The notes under the pieces were generated by a model. It saw only the letters and a program-made list of their open reading frames with translations, searched no databases and was not told the origin of the DNA. A stretch of DNA of 64,000 nt from Ornithodoros turicata (lineage: Eukaryota > Arthropoda > Arachnida > Ixodida > Argasidae). Location: the NCBI RefSeq assembly GCF_037126465.1, contig NC_088206.1:27096790-27160789 (forward strand), in the 5' to 3' direction. A program made the position numbers and the translations under genes. Position 1 is the first letter of the stretch; every line of letters begins with the position of its first letter. Positions 53,491-63,770 of the stretch are shown here, piece by piece.

Positions 53491-55405
53491 AACAATGGAC
53501 CTTTTTCACATATACTGTATAAGTGTTGTTTTTTTCTTTTTTTGCGTGTGCCCCCAAAATCGCGAGTTTAAGTTTCCGCGAACATGACAACCGATATGAT
53601 GCTCAGAACGAAGAAGAAGAAAATTTGCAAGTGAAAAAAAGTAACAACAATAGTAGTGGATTAGTACCTATTTATTACAGGATATTTTACATGTAGTTTG
53701 AATGCACGTTAAATCACACTGACAAATTATTGTGCAGACCTGCATACTATGGGGATAAATGCTAACATTTTCAAATCCACATCCCATCAGAGCTGGGTGC
53801 TGCTTGAGCGAAGTGTACACTTCCATGAGCCACGAAGCATGCAGCGACTTCAGGATGTTAACTCGCAAGTCCAGCTTTGTTGGAGACGGGCCTGAACTCT
53901 TCATCGAGTTCTGGACGACACTCGCGTACCAGCGCAGTATACGAAGCAAAGCAGAACCTATGGCCTCACAACGGGGAACAGAAAGGTAACCGTCCGAGGC
54001 TATTTAGTAGGGGTGTGCGAATCCGAATATTTCAAGTCGAATCGAATATCGAATCGAATGGGGGAAAGAATTTCGAATACCGAATCGAATATCGAATATT
54101 TGTGCAAAATTTACAATGTGACTTTAGCACTAAAAGTTTCCATTTTGTAGCGCATGGCTTTAGTGTAATTTTTCTGGCATTAACTGTCACGAGAGAGACA
54201 TGCAATTCTTCTGTTTAAAGCCCCTACTCTTTAATTTTACATGAGAGTGCTTCCTGCTTTTCATGTGAGCCTACACTTACTGGGGTACTGGAGTGGTTAC
54301 CTTCATTTCAAAATTTTATGTCCAGCAGTAGCATGTTATACGGATGAGGCTGTAATTGTTTCAGACAACCACAGGCCATTTGTGAAGCAAACGAATTGGC
54401 ATCCTGCCTCAGTTTTGCCATGAACACTCTTTAGTTTCTTTGCACTCGTCCTAGGAAGTTGCACTACTGAAATTTTAGATGTAAAGGACATCTTTAAGAC
54501 ACCCTTCTTGTTCGTGGGCTGTAGTCATTATTCGAGAGTCCTAACTTTTTAAAGGCAACCTTACAGACATCAAATCAAAGTCCCTCGTCGGCACTGCTAA
54601 ACTGCATGTGGGAGAGGCGCCGCCCCTTCCACAGACGATGTCTACAAAACTAACTTTGGATAACGTTATCTTAAACTAAACACCGTCCAGCCTGTGTTGG
54701 TCCTGCAGCAAGGGCAATTTCGTAAAGGAGGCTTCACCTCATACACGGAAGCATCAGGTGAAGCCCACTTTCGGGTTGTGTCGTTCATATTCGTGGAATA
54801 GTCGAATATTCGAAAAATCGAATATTGAATATTCGATTCGCGAATCGAATAGTTCGAGCGTTTGATATTCGATTCGATTCGAGAATTCGAATATTCACAC
54901 ACCCCTACTATTTAGAGGTCGAGGTTATTTGGCTAGTGTCATTGTGCAGAGAGTAGCGTTCGACCTAGGAGAGTCTTCTTCCCACTTTGGACCATAATAG
55001 ATTGTATGCCATTCATGGGATCGCAGTTGATCTGACGCGATCACGAATTTGAATGATCTGTTCAACGGGATCGTGAATTTAAGTGCCAGAGAAATACTTT
55101 TCGCGCGAGTGGCCTATCAAAACGCAAATACACTTATACAGTATGTGTTGTATCCTAGTGGCTCTCCAGCGAACCACCCTCAAATTGTGCCAAAACAAAT
55201 CCACGTGGGTAGCGCGAAGGACCAAAGACTGTCTTGGAATGGGACTGACGAGTTTGCACCGCTTGCACAGTGTCCCCACTGGTCCCCACTTCTGTCGTCC
55301 CCATCCAGCGCCATCTATTGAACACCGAGATAAGCATGTCTGGCACACCCAAGGTCATTGGTGCTGCAGCGCATGCGCATAGGCAGTTGTGAAAAAGGTC
55401 CATTG
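53491..55405 (+). mobile_element. element with CAATGGACCTTTTTCACA ends inside the mariner
   Basis: TTAACAATGGACCTTTTTCACA at the left (from about 53487) faces TGTGAAAAAGGTCCATTGGTTAA at the right, an inverted pair. It splits the mariner transposase between its second and third parts. No transposase is recognised in it. A hAT MITE is nested at 54008-54907. Its superfamily is unknown to me. Confidence 0.72.
54008..54907 (+). mobile_element. hAT MITE with perfect 8-bp duplication (CTATTTAG)
   Basis: It starts TAGGGGTGTGCGAATCCGAA and ends ATTCACACACCCCTA. CTATTTAG flanks it exactly on both sides (54000-54007 and 54908-54915). The interior has runs of ATCGAATATCGAAT words and a hairpin AGGCTTCACCTCA / TCAGGTGAAGCC near 54728-54772. 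The same hairpin is tripled in the relative at 20158-20916. Confidence 0.92.
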
Positions 55406-55609
55406 GTTAAATGGACTACAACAACAGGATTTTAAGCCAGCGAACAGATATGATAAATGCTTAAATGAAAGAGGTGATTGTGTGGAGAAATAGATTAAGG
55501 TACTGTGGGTTTAAAAAACATAATTGAACAATAAAATATTTTCTTGATTTTTTAAAAATAATCAGTCTTTACTTTCTGGATTACATTTGTATATTGACGT
55601 TTTTATATA

Positions 55610-56659
55610 CAGTAAACTACTGATAACTCGAAATTCAATACCCAGAGTGGTCAGTTCGACTTACGGGGCATTTTGACTTATGAAGTCTGGATCAAATGTC
55701 AACGAAGTTTTTCCAAAAATAATTCAAATGAGATCAGAAAACATTAAAGACAACTGGTTGATTGTTTGCAGCTGACTAGAAACAATAGGCAACCAATACC
55801 TTGTTTCCAGTTGCAAAAAGCTCTTCCCTGAACCACATTTTTCGTACTTTGGACTCTAGAGCAACCGATTATCACACGCAACAAGGAGGCTTGGGAGTGG
55901 ATTAGATCATGCTGCTGTCTTCCAGCCTGATAAGTCTACATAGTCCAATACAGAGCCAATGAAAAATCATGTGACACACTGACACCACTAGGCTAGGCCT
56001 CTGACACCACCTCTGGTCATGTCTTGAAGACAGACAGTAATATCAACGTTAAAGCGGCATTAGTTGAACACTGCCTCTAGTGAAACAATGTGAGGTGATA
56101 GCAGTGGTGGAAGCAGATGGCAAATCCTTAAGTGAGATTGGATTACTGTAAGCATATTTTTATTTGGGATGTATTAATTTTTGCAAAATTGCGACTGCTA
56201 AAAATTCACAGAAAATTGTACTCACGAACAAAGCTTAACATTCATCCCGCGAAAGGAAACAGCCCTGGAATCATGAAATTAAATAGACTTCGCAAGTGAC
56301 TGAATGCACGATTCGTGAAAATTAATAAATCGCGAATAAAAATACGTTTACAGTATGCAGACTTCTCAGGCTGGAAGACAGTAGCATGGTCTAATCCAAT
56401 CCTAAACCTCCTTGTTGTGTGTGACAATCAGTTGTTCTCGAGGTAAAAGGAGGAAAAAAAAGGAGGAGAAAAGGTAAAAGGAGGTGGTTCAGGGGAGAGC
56501 TTCTTGTTTGAAATGGAGGCAATTTCAAGTCATGCAAGTTCAACTTAAGCAGATGTTATTTACAAGGGGAATAATGTGACATATGCATGGTACATCTGAG
56601 ATGTTTGTGTTATGCATCAATTTCTACTAAACCGTTTTTTACTTGAACGAAGTTTACTG
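55610..56659 (+). mobile_element. Tigger-like MITE with a second inverted repeat inside
   Basis: CAGTAAACTACTGATAACTC at the left and GAACGAAGTTTACTG at the right are inverted, with TA on each side. Within it, 55857-55938 (ATTATCACACGCAACAAGGA, CTGCTGTCTTCCAGCCTG) is the near reverse complement of 56357-56443. This second element is thus about 590 bp long. Neither contains a gene. Confidence 0.72.
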
Positions 56660-57030
56660 TACCTGACATTTTGATGGCAGATTTTTTTCCTTATTTGTGT
56701 GCAGCACAACATACTCTCTGGGCAAATTTTTATACACACTTGGGACAAATTTCACAAGTCAAGACACTCCAGTCAAACAAATATCTCTGGATGCTAGAGT
56801 TACCAGTGGCTTCCTGTCCTAAGTGTTGAGTGCAGAGAACCAAGGGCTCTGAGTGAGTCCTACACTATGAGATTGTCCTGTTAAGAACCTTTGATTCTGA
56901 CAAATTTCCCTGACAATATCACCTTGCATATGGTATACGATAGTCGAAAGTGTTATTGCCAGTGACAGTTTCTATGTCAACGAATTATTTTTACTCTTGT
57001 ATTATAAGGAGGTGAAGTCTGAAAGGGTAC
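56660..57030. other. intron sequence, nothing recognised
   Basis: This stretch precedes the donor end of exon 6. No feature is recognised. Confidence 0.5.
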
Positions 57031-57112
57031 CTGGAGCAGAGGGCCTCTTCGCTTGGAAGCCACGGATGCTTTCTCGTACAGGTCAATTAACAGAACAAGA
57101 GAGACCAACCAC
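57031..57112 (-). CDS. HUWE1: HUWE1 exon 6
   Basis: This 82-nt exon (acceptor ATTATTGCAG, donor CTCCAG|gtaccc) enters in phase 2 and leaves in phase 0. It encodes WLVSLVLLIDLYEKASVASK with RRGPLLQ. Human has [20 protein letters not shown] and RRAQM. It leads into the WWE domain across a 5.7-kb intron that contains the mariner nest. Confidence 0.97.
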
Positions 57113-57190
57113 CTGCAATAATGTGGGCTTGGTATATCACCCGGGCAGCTTTTACGCACAAAGGGACATCTTATTTCAATGAGAACTTAC

Positions 57191-57306
57191 TTGGGTGTGA
57201 CACCTTCTTTGTTGGGCAGTACCTGGTAGGTAGCATCCATTAGGCTTACCAGGATGTCAACCAGCTGATGTTCTTCCATCAGAGCAGCACACGGAGCACG
57301 CATTTC
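57191..57306 (-). CDS. HUWE1: HUWE1 exon 5
   Basis: This 116-nt exon (acceptor TGCACATAG, donor ACACCCAA|gtaagt) enters in phase 0 and leaves in phase 2. It encodes EMRAPCAALMEEHQLVDILV with SLMDATYQVLPNKEGVTP. Human has the same plan, [20 protein letters not shown] and ending VQTPKW. Confidence 0.95.
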
Positions 57307-57410
57307 CTATGTGCATGCCCAAAATTTTATCCATGTACAAGGGTACAAAACGAAAAGTCAAATTGCATAAATCAATGCTGATGTGTGTGTATGAAGTCAT
57401 GTGAGCAAAT

Positions 57411-58023
57411 AAGGCCCTTCTTTTTCTGCTGCGGCAAATCCTGAATTCCGCAGCAGGGAACTATGAATTCTGCATTTTTCTGCGGTAAAAGGCAAATTAC
57501 CCTAGTTCAGACAGAAAATGCTCTCTGCTAGCTCAGAGCGTGGAGGAACACAGTTACAACTCCCAAAACTTTTGTGACTTAGCATAACAAGATACACTTT
57601 ACTTTCTTCTGAGAGGGAGTGAAGTTTGTTACTGACTATCAAATTGTACTTGCTAAGTAACCTCTCTGCATGTACAGAGTTTACTGTCACACAGAGTTAC
57701 TTGACAGCTATGGACACCAAAGCAGGGGTCAGCGTTTGCATTCCACTCCAGAATTCCAAAGAGTTGAGGGTTAGAGAGAGGAGTTAGATGGTTGCTCCAG
57801 CACAGAGGGGGCCATATCTCAGCCTGGTGGCCTTATCCAGTTGGCACATCTACGCTGTAACGCAAGCTGACCCGGTCTCAGCAAAGTCCACTCATCTCGC
57901 GCATGAACTGAGTTAAGCACGCGGTTTCTGCAAAATTCTGCGCAAAACCTCACATTCTGCGGCAGACCCACAATTTCGCAAATTTTTGCAGAAACGCGGA
58001 ACTGCAGAAAAAGAGGGGCCTTA
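57411..58023. mobile_element. MITE with AAGGCCCTTCTTTTTCTGC ends
   Basis: TAAGGCCCTTCTTTTTCTGC at the left and GCAGAAAAAGAGGGGCCTTA at the right are inverted. The inner parts CTGAATTCCGCAGCAGG and TTCTGCGGCAGACCC extend the symmetry. About 610 bp, no coding remnant. The superfamily is unclear. Confidence 0.7.
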
Positions 58024-59115
58024 TAGACAGGTCCACCATAACAGCACGCGCTATTAAACGCCCCCACCTGACCATGACTGACCCTGACCACCTGACCCTG
58101 ACGGGGACCATGACCCCACCTTTATGAGACTTCACAATCTCGTGAGCTAACTCAGTTACTTGTAAGTACTTACTGAGAAAATGTCTAACAACCATAACTA
58201 ACAGTTCTGTTTCTAAAATGTGCAACTACTTCCTGGTGTCAAGGAGAAAAACACTATGGTATCTAACAGGGATTGGCCAACTGAATCTGCGAATCACAGT
58301 GCCCAAAACGGAAAATCGAATCTTTCAAATCCAGCAACCACGTTTGTTTGTTTGTTTTGAAAACTAATTGGAACCTCCAGAGTCCGCAGAAAGCCTGCAC
58401 ATCGGGTGTCATAGCTGATAAAAAACGCAGTAGGCTAGACCCTGAGCGGGTGAGAATGCTGGTGCTTTTGAACAAAAATGTGCGTTAATTTAAAACTTTC
58501 AGCTGTGTTTTCTTGTTTGTTTGTTTACATTGCTCTGGACTGAAAGAGTTCAGGCAGGCACTCTTAATTACAAGTTCAAAAGTAACATGGTTTTGCTTTT
58601 GATTGTTTCTTAGCTTTCAGGAAAGAATTCAGACTCGAGAGTTTATGTATTTCCTGTAGTCGATGAACAACATGCTAAATAAATTACATTTTTGAAGAAG
58701 TATACGGGTATGTTTTCTCGTGAAAGTTAACTATTATTTAATTTGTTTTTCATTAAACAAAGATATCAAATTCTGCAATAACACTTTTCAGTAGAAGTGT
58801 TTTTTCCCCCCTGGATTTTTAAACTCTCTTTTAGGAAAGCATTCAAGAGATTCAAGATTCATAAGATTCGTGGATTCGCAGAATCTTCCTTAAATTTGGA
58901 TTCGGAAAATTTTTTAACAAATATCCTCTTTAACAAATTTACCTTTACATGGCAACTTTTTACATGGTCTCCAGAGTTTAGTTATAAAAGGATTTTGACT
59001 ATCTCATAATAGCTCAATGTATCTCACAAACACAGGCAAACACAACGTGCGTTACAGTACTTACAATCCATAACGCAAAGTGGCGCAGTGCCCTGTATTC
59101 GCAGGGGTTTCTTAC
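58024..59115. other. intron sequence, AT-rich, nothing recognised
   Basis: No exon or repeat end is recognised here. Open frames in it are short. Confidence 0.5.
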
Positions 59116-59247
59116 CTCAAAGAGAAGGGAGAAGAGGTGGATGCGAACAGCCGCCATGTTGGCTTCTGGAAGGGTGGTTAACCGAGATGCTCTCTCCTCT
59201 AGCGGTAGTTCACCTCCTTCAAGCAGCACACCCACAGAGCTTTTCAC
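59116..59247 (-). CDS. HUWE1: HUWE1 exon 4
   Basis: This 132-nt exon is phase 0 at both ends (acceptor TTGCGTAG, donor TTTGAG|gtaaga). It encodes VKSSVGVLLEGGELPLEERA with SRLTTLPEANMAAVRIHLFS and LLFE. Human has [20 protein letters not shown] and LLLTLLFEE. Confidence 0.96.
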
Positions 59248-59911
59248 CTACGCAATACATGCAAAACCAATGTACAATGTATGGGCATTTGCAAGACCTC
59301 AAATAAACACAAAAAGCCACATAACTCAAACAGCAGAATTAAGGGACTCCCACGAAACTTATTTATACCCCTGTCAGACGACACGCTAAATGTCAGTTGT
59401 CATGTTGCAATGACATGTTCAGAATGTGGGATGGATTAGTGATGAGCACATATTAGAAGGAAAATGAAGGTGGCAAATGCTCTCTTCTTGCACTGACAAT
59501 GCCTTCCGCATTTGTCGTGTAGGCAAGGAACTGCACGGTTTCACTGTGCTCTCACGCGTGAGGCCATCGTTCCTTATGGTAATGCATAGTTTGGAACAGC
59601 CTCATTGGAACAGCGCAGTAAAACCGCAATCCTCGACGATGTTATATGGCTGTGCTCATCACGCGTGATTGTTTCCGCACACGTTAGTGTTCAGCCCTTC
59701 TTTCGTTACACAGCGAAAATCTGTGCGCGTGGGTAAAAAAACTCGTGAGCCGCGAGTAAAACGCTCCATGCGGGTCGGGCTTAAGGCTATATGCGTCTTG
59801 CTATCATCTGTAACAAAAGTTAGTGCAGTTTCAAATGACTTTGCAGCGTTATTGTCGTCCTTGTTGGCACTTTTAACACACCGTCGCACAGCGCCAGATT
59901 TGGAGAAACTA
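59248..59911. other. intron sequence, nothing recognised
   Basis: No feature is recognised before the pogo-like element. Confidence 0.5.
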
Positions 59912-60855
59912 CCGTATTTACCCGAATGTAAGTCGACCCCTTTTTCCAAAATCGACGATCCAAAGTAGGGGGGTCGACTTATAATCGGGATCTACGCAAC
60001 CACGTTGCTTTGCGGCTGAGCCGCTGGTCACGCGCACTCGCTTCCTCACTTGGAGGGGGAGAGAGGGAAGGAGGTGAGAGAGTTGAACATGCGACAAACG
60101 ACAGCAATAAAAGCAGTCAAAACTAAAGTTCCTTCTTCCGTTCTCCGCCATGGTCAAAACGTGTCGTGACTACCCGGCGTCAACTGCGCTGCAGAACGAG
60201 AATTGGGCGTTTCTGGATGTCTCGTCAGACAATGAAGTAAGCAATGTTAAGGCACCTTCAGCTGCAGTGGGACGTACCGCGGATTCACCGAAGACGGGAC
60301 GTTACTCAGCAATTGAAGATTAGTTCAAGGCATTTCCGCAAGAAAGGCGTGACAGTAAACCCCTTGTAATGTGCGACATGTTCCAAGAGGAGGCCAGGCT
60401 TCTTGCAAGTGACGAAGGAATGGGCTGTGCACAGTTTACGGCAAGCCGTCACTGGCATGCTGGTGATACCCAGCGGCCTCACAAGCCAGCTGCCACTGCT
60501 TGAGGTCAGCTTAAGCAAACCGTTCGAAAGCTATGTCGGACGGTTGTACAACGAATGGTTGGCAAGAGGAGGGCGCAAGATGACTCCGACAAGGCGGGCG
60601 GGTGAAGCGCGTGTCTCTGTCCGAGGTCTGCAGACGGGTTTCGGCGGCGTGGGCGGCAGCGCTGTGCGACATGGTCATTCGTACATTCAAGAAGTGTCGA
60701 CTATGTGACTATTAATGACGACGCCTGCTACACCTTCTATGAGATCGAGGAGGTGTCTTCTGGCGATTAATAAATCTTTTACGTTTTTGTTACCACAAAA
60801 CTTTTTTTTCATTTTCATGAAGTGGGGGGGTCGGCTTACATTCGGGTGAATACGG
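59912..60855 (+). mobile_element. pogo/Tigger-like element, CCGTATTTACCCGAATGTAAG ends
   Basis: The ends CCGTATTTACCCGAATGTAA and TTACATTCGGGTGAATACGG are inverted, with TA on both sides. A plus-strand start, MVKTCRDYPASTALQNENWA, occurs at 60150. At 60420-60600 the frame reads MLVIPSGLTSQLPLLEVSLS with KPFESYVGRLYNEWLARGG. A frame change then leads to ALCDMVIRTFKKC. These are the C-terminal landmarks of pogo/Tigger DDE transposases (IPGGLTSxLQPLDVxxNKPF...W, FKKC); here LQPLD reads LPLLE, so the third catalytic Asp is lost. A middle deletion removed the rest. Confidence 0.82.
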
Positions 60856-61365
60856 TATGTCGAAATATCGCCACGTCTCGCACCTCGATATCGCCGTCAT
60901 CACATGCGACCATGATTCTATGATATATCGTTGATTACCACAAATCGAAACCGAAAAAACACGTTCGAGACGCTGGTTTTGGCTGTGCGTGCAGTGGCAC
61001 TGCGAACAGCACTGCTCAGTTCAACCTCAACAACATTTGAATATGTAACCGGAATTTCACCGAACTGCAGGCCCAACACGAATGTTCAGAGCTCATTGGC
61101 AATCCACTAAAGCTGTGACTGTGCTGATGATGCATGGATTAGCGTACTGCTGTTTCGCATTTGGCTTGGGTGGACTCTAAAGTGGCGGCTGCACACAAAC
61201 AGCGTACTAGTTTCAGTTTTGGTTACTGAACGTGTATCGACGGTGACGCATTCGCAGATGAGCGTACCTCGTCGCTTTGCAGCTGTTCTACTATACATGT
61301 TTGTCGCTGTTACAGCAACGTACAAATTCTAGCGCGCATCCCGCAACAGCATTGAAATAAGCTTA
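60856..61365. other. intron sequence, nothing recognised
   Basis: No exon or repeat end is recognised. Confidence 0.45.
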
Positions 61366-61455
61366 AATAATATTCGAAAAAAATCGAATATTCAAACTTT
61401 TACGAATATTTGAGAACATCGAATAGGAAATTTTCGAATATTTGCACACCTCTAG
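61366..61455 (+). mobile_element. hAT MITE right-end fragment
   Basis: AATATTCGAAAAAAATCGAA to TTCGAATATTTGCACACCTC and TA is the right end of a TAGGGGTGTGCGAAT hAT MITE. The left end is not found. Confidence 0.6.
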
Positions 61456-61732
61456 ATATTGTGTGACTTGTCTTCCACCTTGTATGCGAAAGGATTGTTT
61501 GGTTATTGGCATGAACATCACTGGCAAGGAATGTCAGTTAGTGCTCCTCTGGCAGGTGTCAACTGTAAAGGACAGTTGCGTAGCACAAATGTCAGTTGAC
61601 TAATTGACATTCAATTCGCCGTCTGACAGGGGTGAAAGTCTCTCCATTCTCACTATTACCATATCACCAGCAGACCACAAATATAACAAAAAGCAGCATA
61701 AATACAATGCCAGGGAATCAATCGTAATATAC

Positions 61733-61960
61733 CTCTTGCAAGAGACCTGCCAGCATGTTATCCCTCCACTCCTCTCCATTGCGGGTTGCCACAGCCACCA
61801 GCAAATCACAGACCCTGTAGACGGTGTCTGGGAGTGTGTCCAAAAGACGGAGGCATCCTGGCAGCATCCTCTTGGTGAACGAGTCAATTATAGCGGGGTC
61901 CAGTGGATCCTCTGGTGTTTGTTCACGTTCTTCTTCCACCTTCTTCACTTCTGATCCATC
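61733..61960 (-). CDS. HUWE1: HUWE1 exon 3
   Basis: This 228-nt exon is phase 0 at both ends (acceptor TTTTTTATAG, donor CAAGAG|gtatat). It begins with a charged piece (VKKVEEEREQTPEDP) and continues LDPAIIDSFTKRMLPGCLRL with LDTLPDTVYRVCDLLVAVAT and RNGEEWRDNML. Human has [20 protein letters not shown] and DTVYRVCDLIMTAIKRNG. Confidence 0.98.
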
Positions 61961-62023
61961 CTATAAAAAAGTGGCACAAACAGCTCATTGCATTGACTGC
62001 CGTTAAAAAAATCTGGGGTGTAC

Positions 62024-62116
62024 CTGTGAGACTAGGACATTTTCTCCTAGCGAAATAGCAATGGCTCGCATCATCTGATCTTCCTCAGACATTTCTAAAT
62101 CCATACCTGCCAGATC
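62024..62116 (-). CDS. HUWE1: HUWE1 exon 2 (UIM-like helix)
   Basis: This 93-nt exon is phase 0 at both ends (acceptor CTTTGCAG, donor TCACAG|gtacac). It encodes DLAGMDLEMSEEDQMMRAIA with ISLGENVLVSQ. EEDQMMRAIAxSLG is a ubiquitin-interacting motif with the Ala and Ser core, identical to human SEEDQMMRAIAMSLG except for one residue. It helps the ligase bind ubiquitin chains next to the UBA domain. Confidence 0.98.
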
Positions 62117-62198
62117 CTGCAAAGGTAGACGTCATTTGCACATGAGCAAGTGGAGGAGTTAAGGTGACATCCTAATCATTGTCAAAGGTCCCACTCAC

Positions 62199-62354
62199 AA
62201 GGCTCGGTGCACCTTCGAGTTCGGAAGAGGGTTGCAGAGTCACTGCAGGTGGTGGCACTGGATGACTAAGCAAGTAGTCAGTTGCCTGCTCCAGGGATGC
62301 AGAGTGGGTCAATGCTTCTGTGGCTAATTCACGGCAAAATCCCATGTCCATAAG
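62199..62354 (-). CDS. HUWE1: HUWE1 exon 1 of window (UBA domain)
   Basis: This 156-nt exon (acceptor TTGGATGCAG, donor AGCCTT|gtgagt) encodes [20 protein letters not shown] with [16 protein letters not shown] and a variable tail. This is a UBA domain: the MGF loop, [19 protein letters not shown] helix and spacing match human LTEMGFTRENAIEALVQTAS. UBA domains bind ubiquitin. It is an internal exon; earlier exons lie beyond 64000 or were not recognised in 62355-64000. An in-frame ATG shortly upstream is intronic and not a start. Confidence 0.98.
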
Positions 62355-63044
62355 CTGCATCCAAGAAAACCACGACAATCATTACACAGTGAGAAAAGGC
62401 AAAGAAAAAACAGTGCAAAGAAAAGGCATTGTGTACATGGTGTGCACACACCACACCATTCAAGCCATTACGAGTGCTGAGCAGTGGAATATGACAAATG
62501 CAATTAAAAGATTTATGGCCTTACTGCTATATCTAATTTTAATTTTAAAGCAGATTCACTCATCCTTTTTTTTTTTTTTGCACTATCGGTGTCGTGCCAG
62601 TATTGTGGAGAAAACCCTGGAAGGCTCAAGGAAGGAAAAGCGGAGAACAAGAAAATACGGACGATGAATGTATCATATCTACATACTGTGTAACTACACT
62701 ATGTAACAACAGCAGTTTAGACATTCCAGCATGAAAACCACTTTACAAATGGAGAATATAGTGGCCGTTCCAACTGCACTTGAAACTTAATTGCATGCAT
62801 GATGTTACCAACATGTTTGTTGTACTTTGACGTACTTTGATTCATGATTTAACGTGCTAGTGCAGAGCTTTATTGACGCTAATATGTTGTTAGTTGCCTC
62901 TCAAGAGGTAAGGCAACTTGGTTAGGCAACAAAACAGAAAAGAAATGCTAACTAAAGCAGTACTTCTCAGTAACACTTCAGCTAATGTGTGTTGTCACAA
63001 GCTAAGAGTTGCCTTTTGACGTAGAAAAATATGCTGCACTATTA
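62355..63044. other. intron sequence, nothing recognised
   Basis: This is the intron upstream of the UBA exon. It is AT-rich, with no exon or repeat end. Confidence 0.5.
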
Positions 63045-63340
63045 CGGTAGAATCTCGATGATACGATCACAGATTATATGAATTTCTGGATGATGCGAAT
63101 TATTTTCTTGTTCCAGCCGGAACTCCTATTCTTCCCCCGTATTACAGTTCGGATGATACAAACAGGTTATCTTGCCTTTACGGGTGATACGAGCTAAGGA
63201 GGTGACAGAGGTCGTTCCCCTGTGACGCGAGAGCGCGCCAGTCATGCTGCTACTCCTTTTGAGGAGGGAGGGAAGGAGATCCTCACCAGGGACTCCCTTA
63301 CATGATGTCGCACAATGCAAGCAATGACTCCTTTTGTTAA
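63045..63340 (-). mobile_element. truncated inverted copy of the 2278-3091 MITE
   Basis: GGTAGAATCTCGATGATACG begins the copy. TTCCAGCCGGAACTCCTATT, TTATCTTGCCTTTACGGGTG and GTCGTTCCCCTGTGACGCGA match the reverse complement of 3091 to about 2820. It stops after TGCAAGCAATGACTCC, so about half is missing. Confidence 0.75.
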
Positions 63341-63770
63341 AAAAATAATAATAATGCCGTGATGTAACATGTCAGGTTTGATAGCAATTGATTCTGATTG
63401 ATAGCAATTAACTCTGAGGCTGGAACACATAGAAAGGACACGTACATACAAAGCCTCAAGTGCCTAAGAAATTCTGTGTGTTCCAGCCTCAAAACATCAA
63501 CTGCTATCATGTACGTCTCCCTAACGTCAAAGTACGTCATGGCATCGACCACCTGATGAGCCATGAACACACAAGGCTCGATGCCTTCGTCATTGCGCTG
63601 TTAGTCACTATTGCTGTTGACACCTTGCCTGCAAGCAGCCGCGATGGTCTCCTATTCCGCAACGCTCTCCGTTTCCGCAACAACTTTGTCCACATCAAGA
63701 AAATCATTTAGGCTGATTTCATCACGTATGCCGTCACAAGAACGAAGCGTTCCCCACGTGCTCGCAATGG
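63341..63770 (-). pseudogene. Tigger-like transposase C-terminal remnant
   Basis: On the minus strand, frames around 63540-63760 read ISLNDFLDVDKVVAETES and, after stops, VFMAHQVVDAMTYFDVRETY with MIAVDVLRLEHTEFLRHL. The acidic FLxVDxxV piece followed by a helix and a small C-terminus resembles Tigger transposase tails. A related piece is at about 33644-33700. GAGGCTGGAACACA at 63416 and TGTGTTCCAGCCTC at 63476 form a short inverted repeat. The assignment is tentative. Confidence 0.45.

Larger units (their letters stand above)
51620..55490 (+). pseudogene. mariner transposase, broken into three parts
   Basis: Part 1 (about 51655-52151) gives VRKWCEKFNNGQRNMHDEAR, then ATGDETWVSHFTPENKSQS and LVEFMPKGSTINVDQYW, with GDETW supplying the first catalytic Asp. 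Part 2 (about 53195-53440) gives TLKRPQRANQNRTRGNISH, QDNAAVAATQDLLGSFGW and HVFDHP; DNA is the second Asp site. Part 3 (about 55445-55488) gives ANRYDKCLNERGDCVEK and a stop, the usual mariner C-terminus. Several frameshifts lie between these pieces. The gene is inactive. Confidence 0.9.
51415..55581 (+). mobile_element. mariner transposon split by several insertions
   Basis: The ends ATCCAGAAAGTAAAGACTG and CAGTCTTTACTTTCTGGAT are exact inverted repeats with TA on each side (51413-51414 and 55582-55583). Inside are pieces of one mariner transposase on the plus strand. It is interrupted by an element at 52152-53189 (with a SINE inside) and an element at 53491-55405 (with a hAT MITE inside). 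Without these it would be about 1.2 kb, the usual size of a mariner. Confidence 0.93.
1379..62354 (-). other. HUWE1: HUWE1 gene, middle part (35 exons, open at both ends)
   Basis: This is a spliced gene for the giant HECT E3 ubiquitin ligase HUWE1, a cytoplasmic and nuclear enzyme that ubiquitinates many short-lived and misfolded proteins in animals. The exon products follow the order of the human protein as I know it: UBA (MDMGF...), UIM-like helix (EEDQMMRAIAISLG), WWE ([11 protein letters not shown]), conserved linker blocks ([23 protein letters not shown], LVRHG), acidic stretch, four UBM motifs and the block LSWLS-like/AALGCR. All 35 exons have AG acceptors, and all have GT donors except one with GC. 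Exon phases agree at every junction, and total coding length is a multiple of three. The N-terminal armadillo part lies beyond the right edge and the catalytic HECT domain beyond the left edge. Introns carry nearly all the repeats described below. Exon 15's donor and the starts of exons 7 and 24 are the least certain points. Confidence 0.95.
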
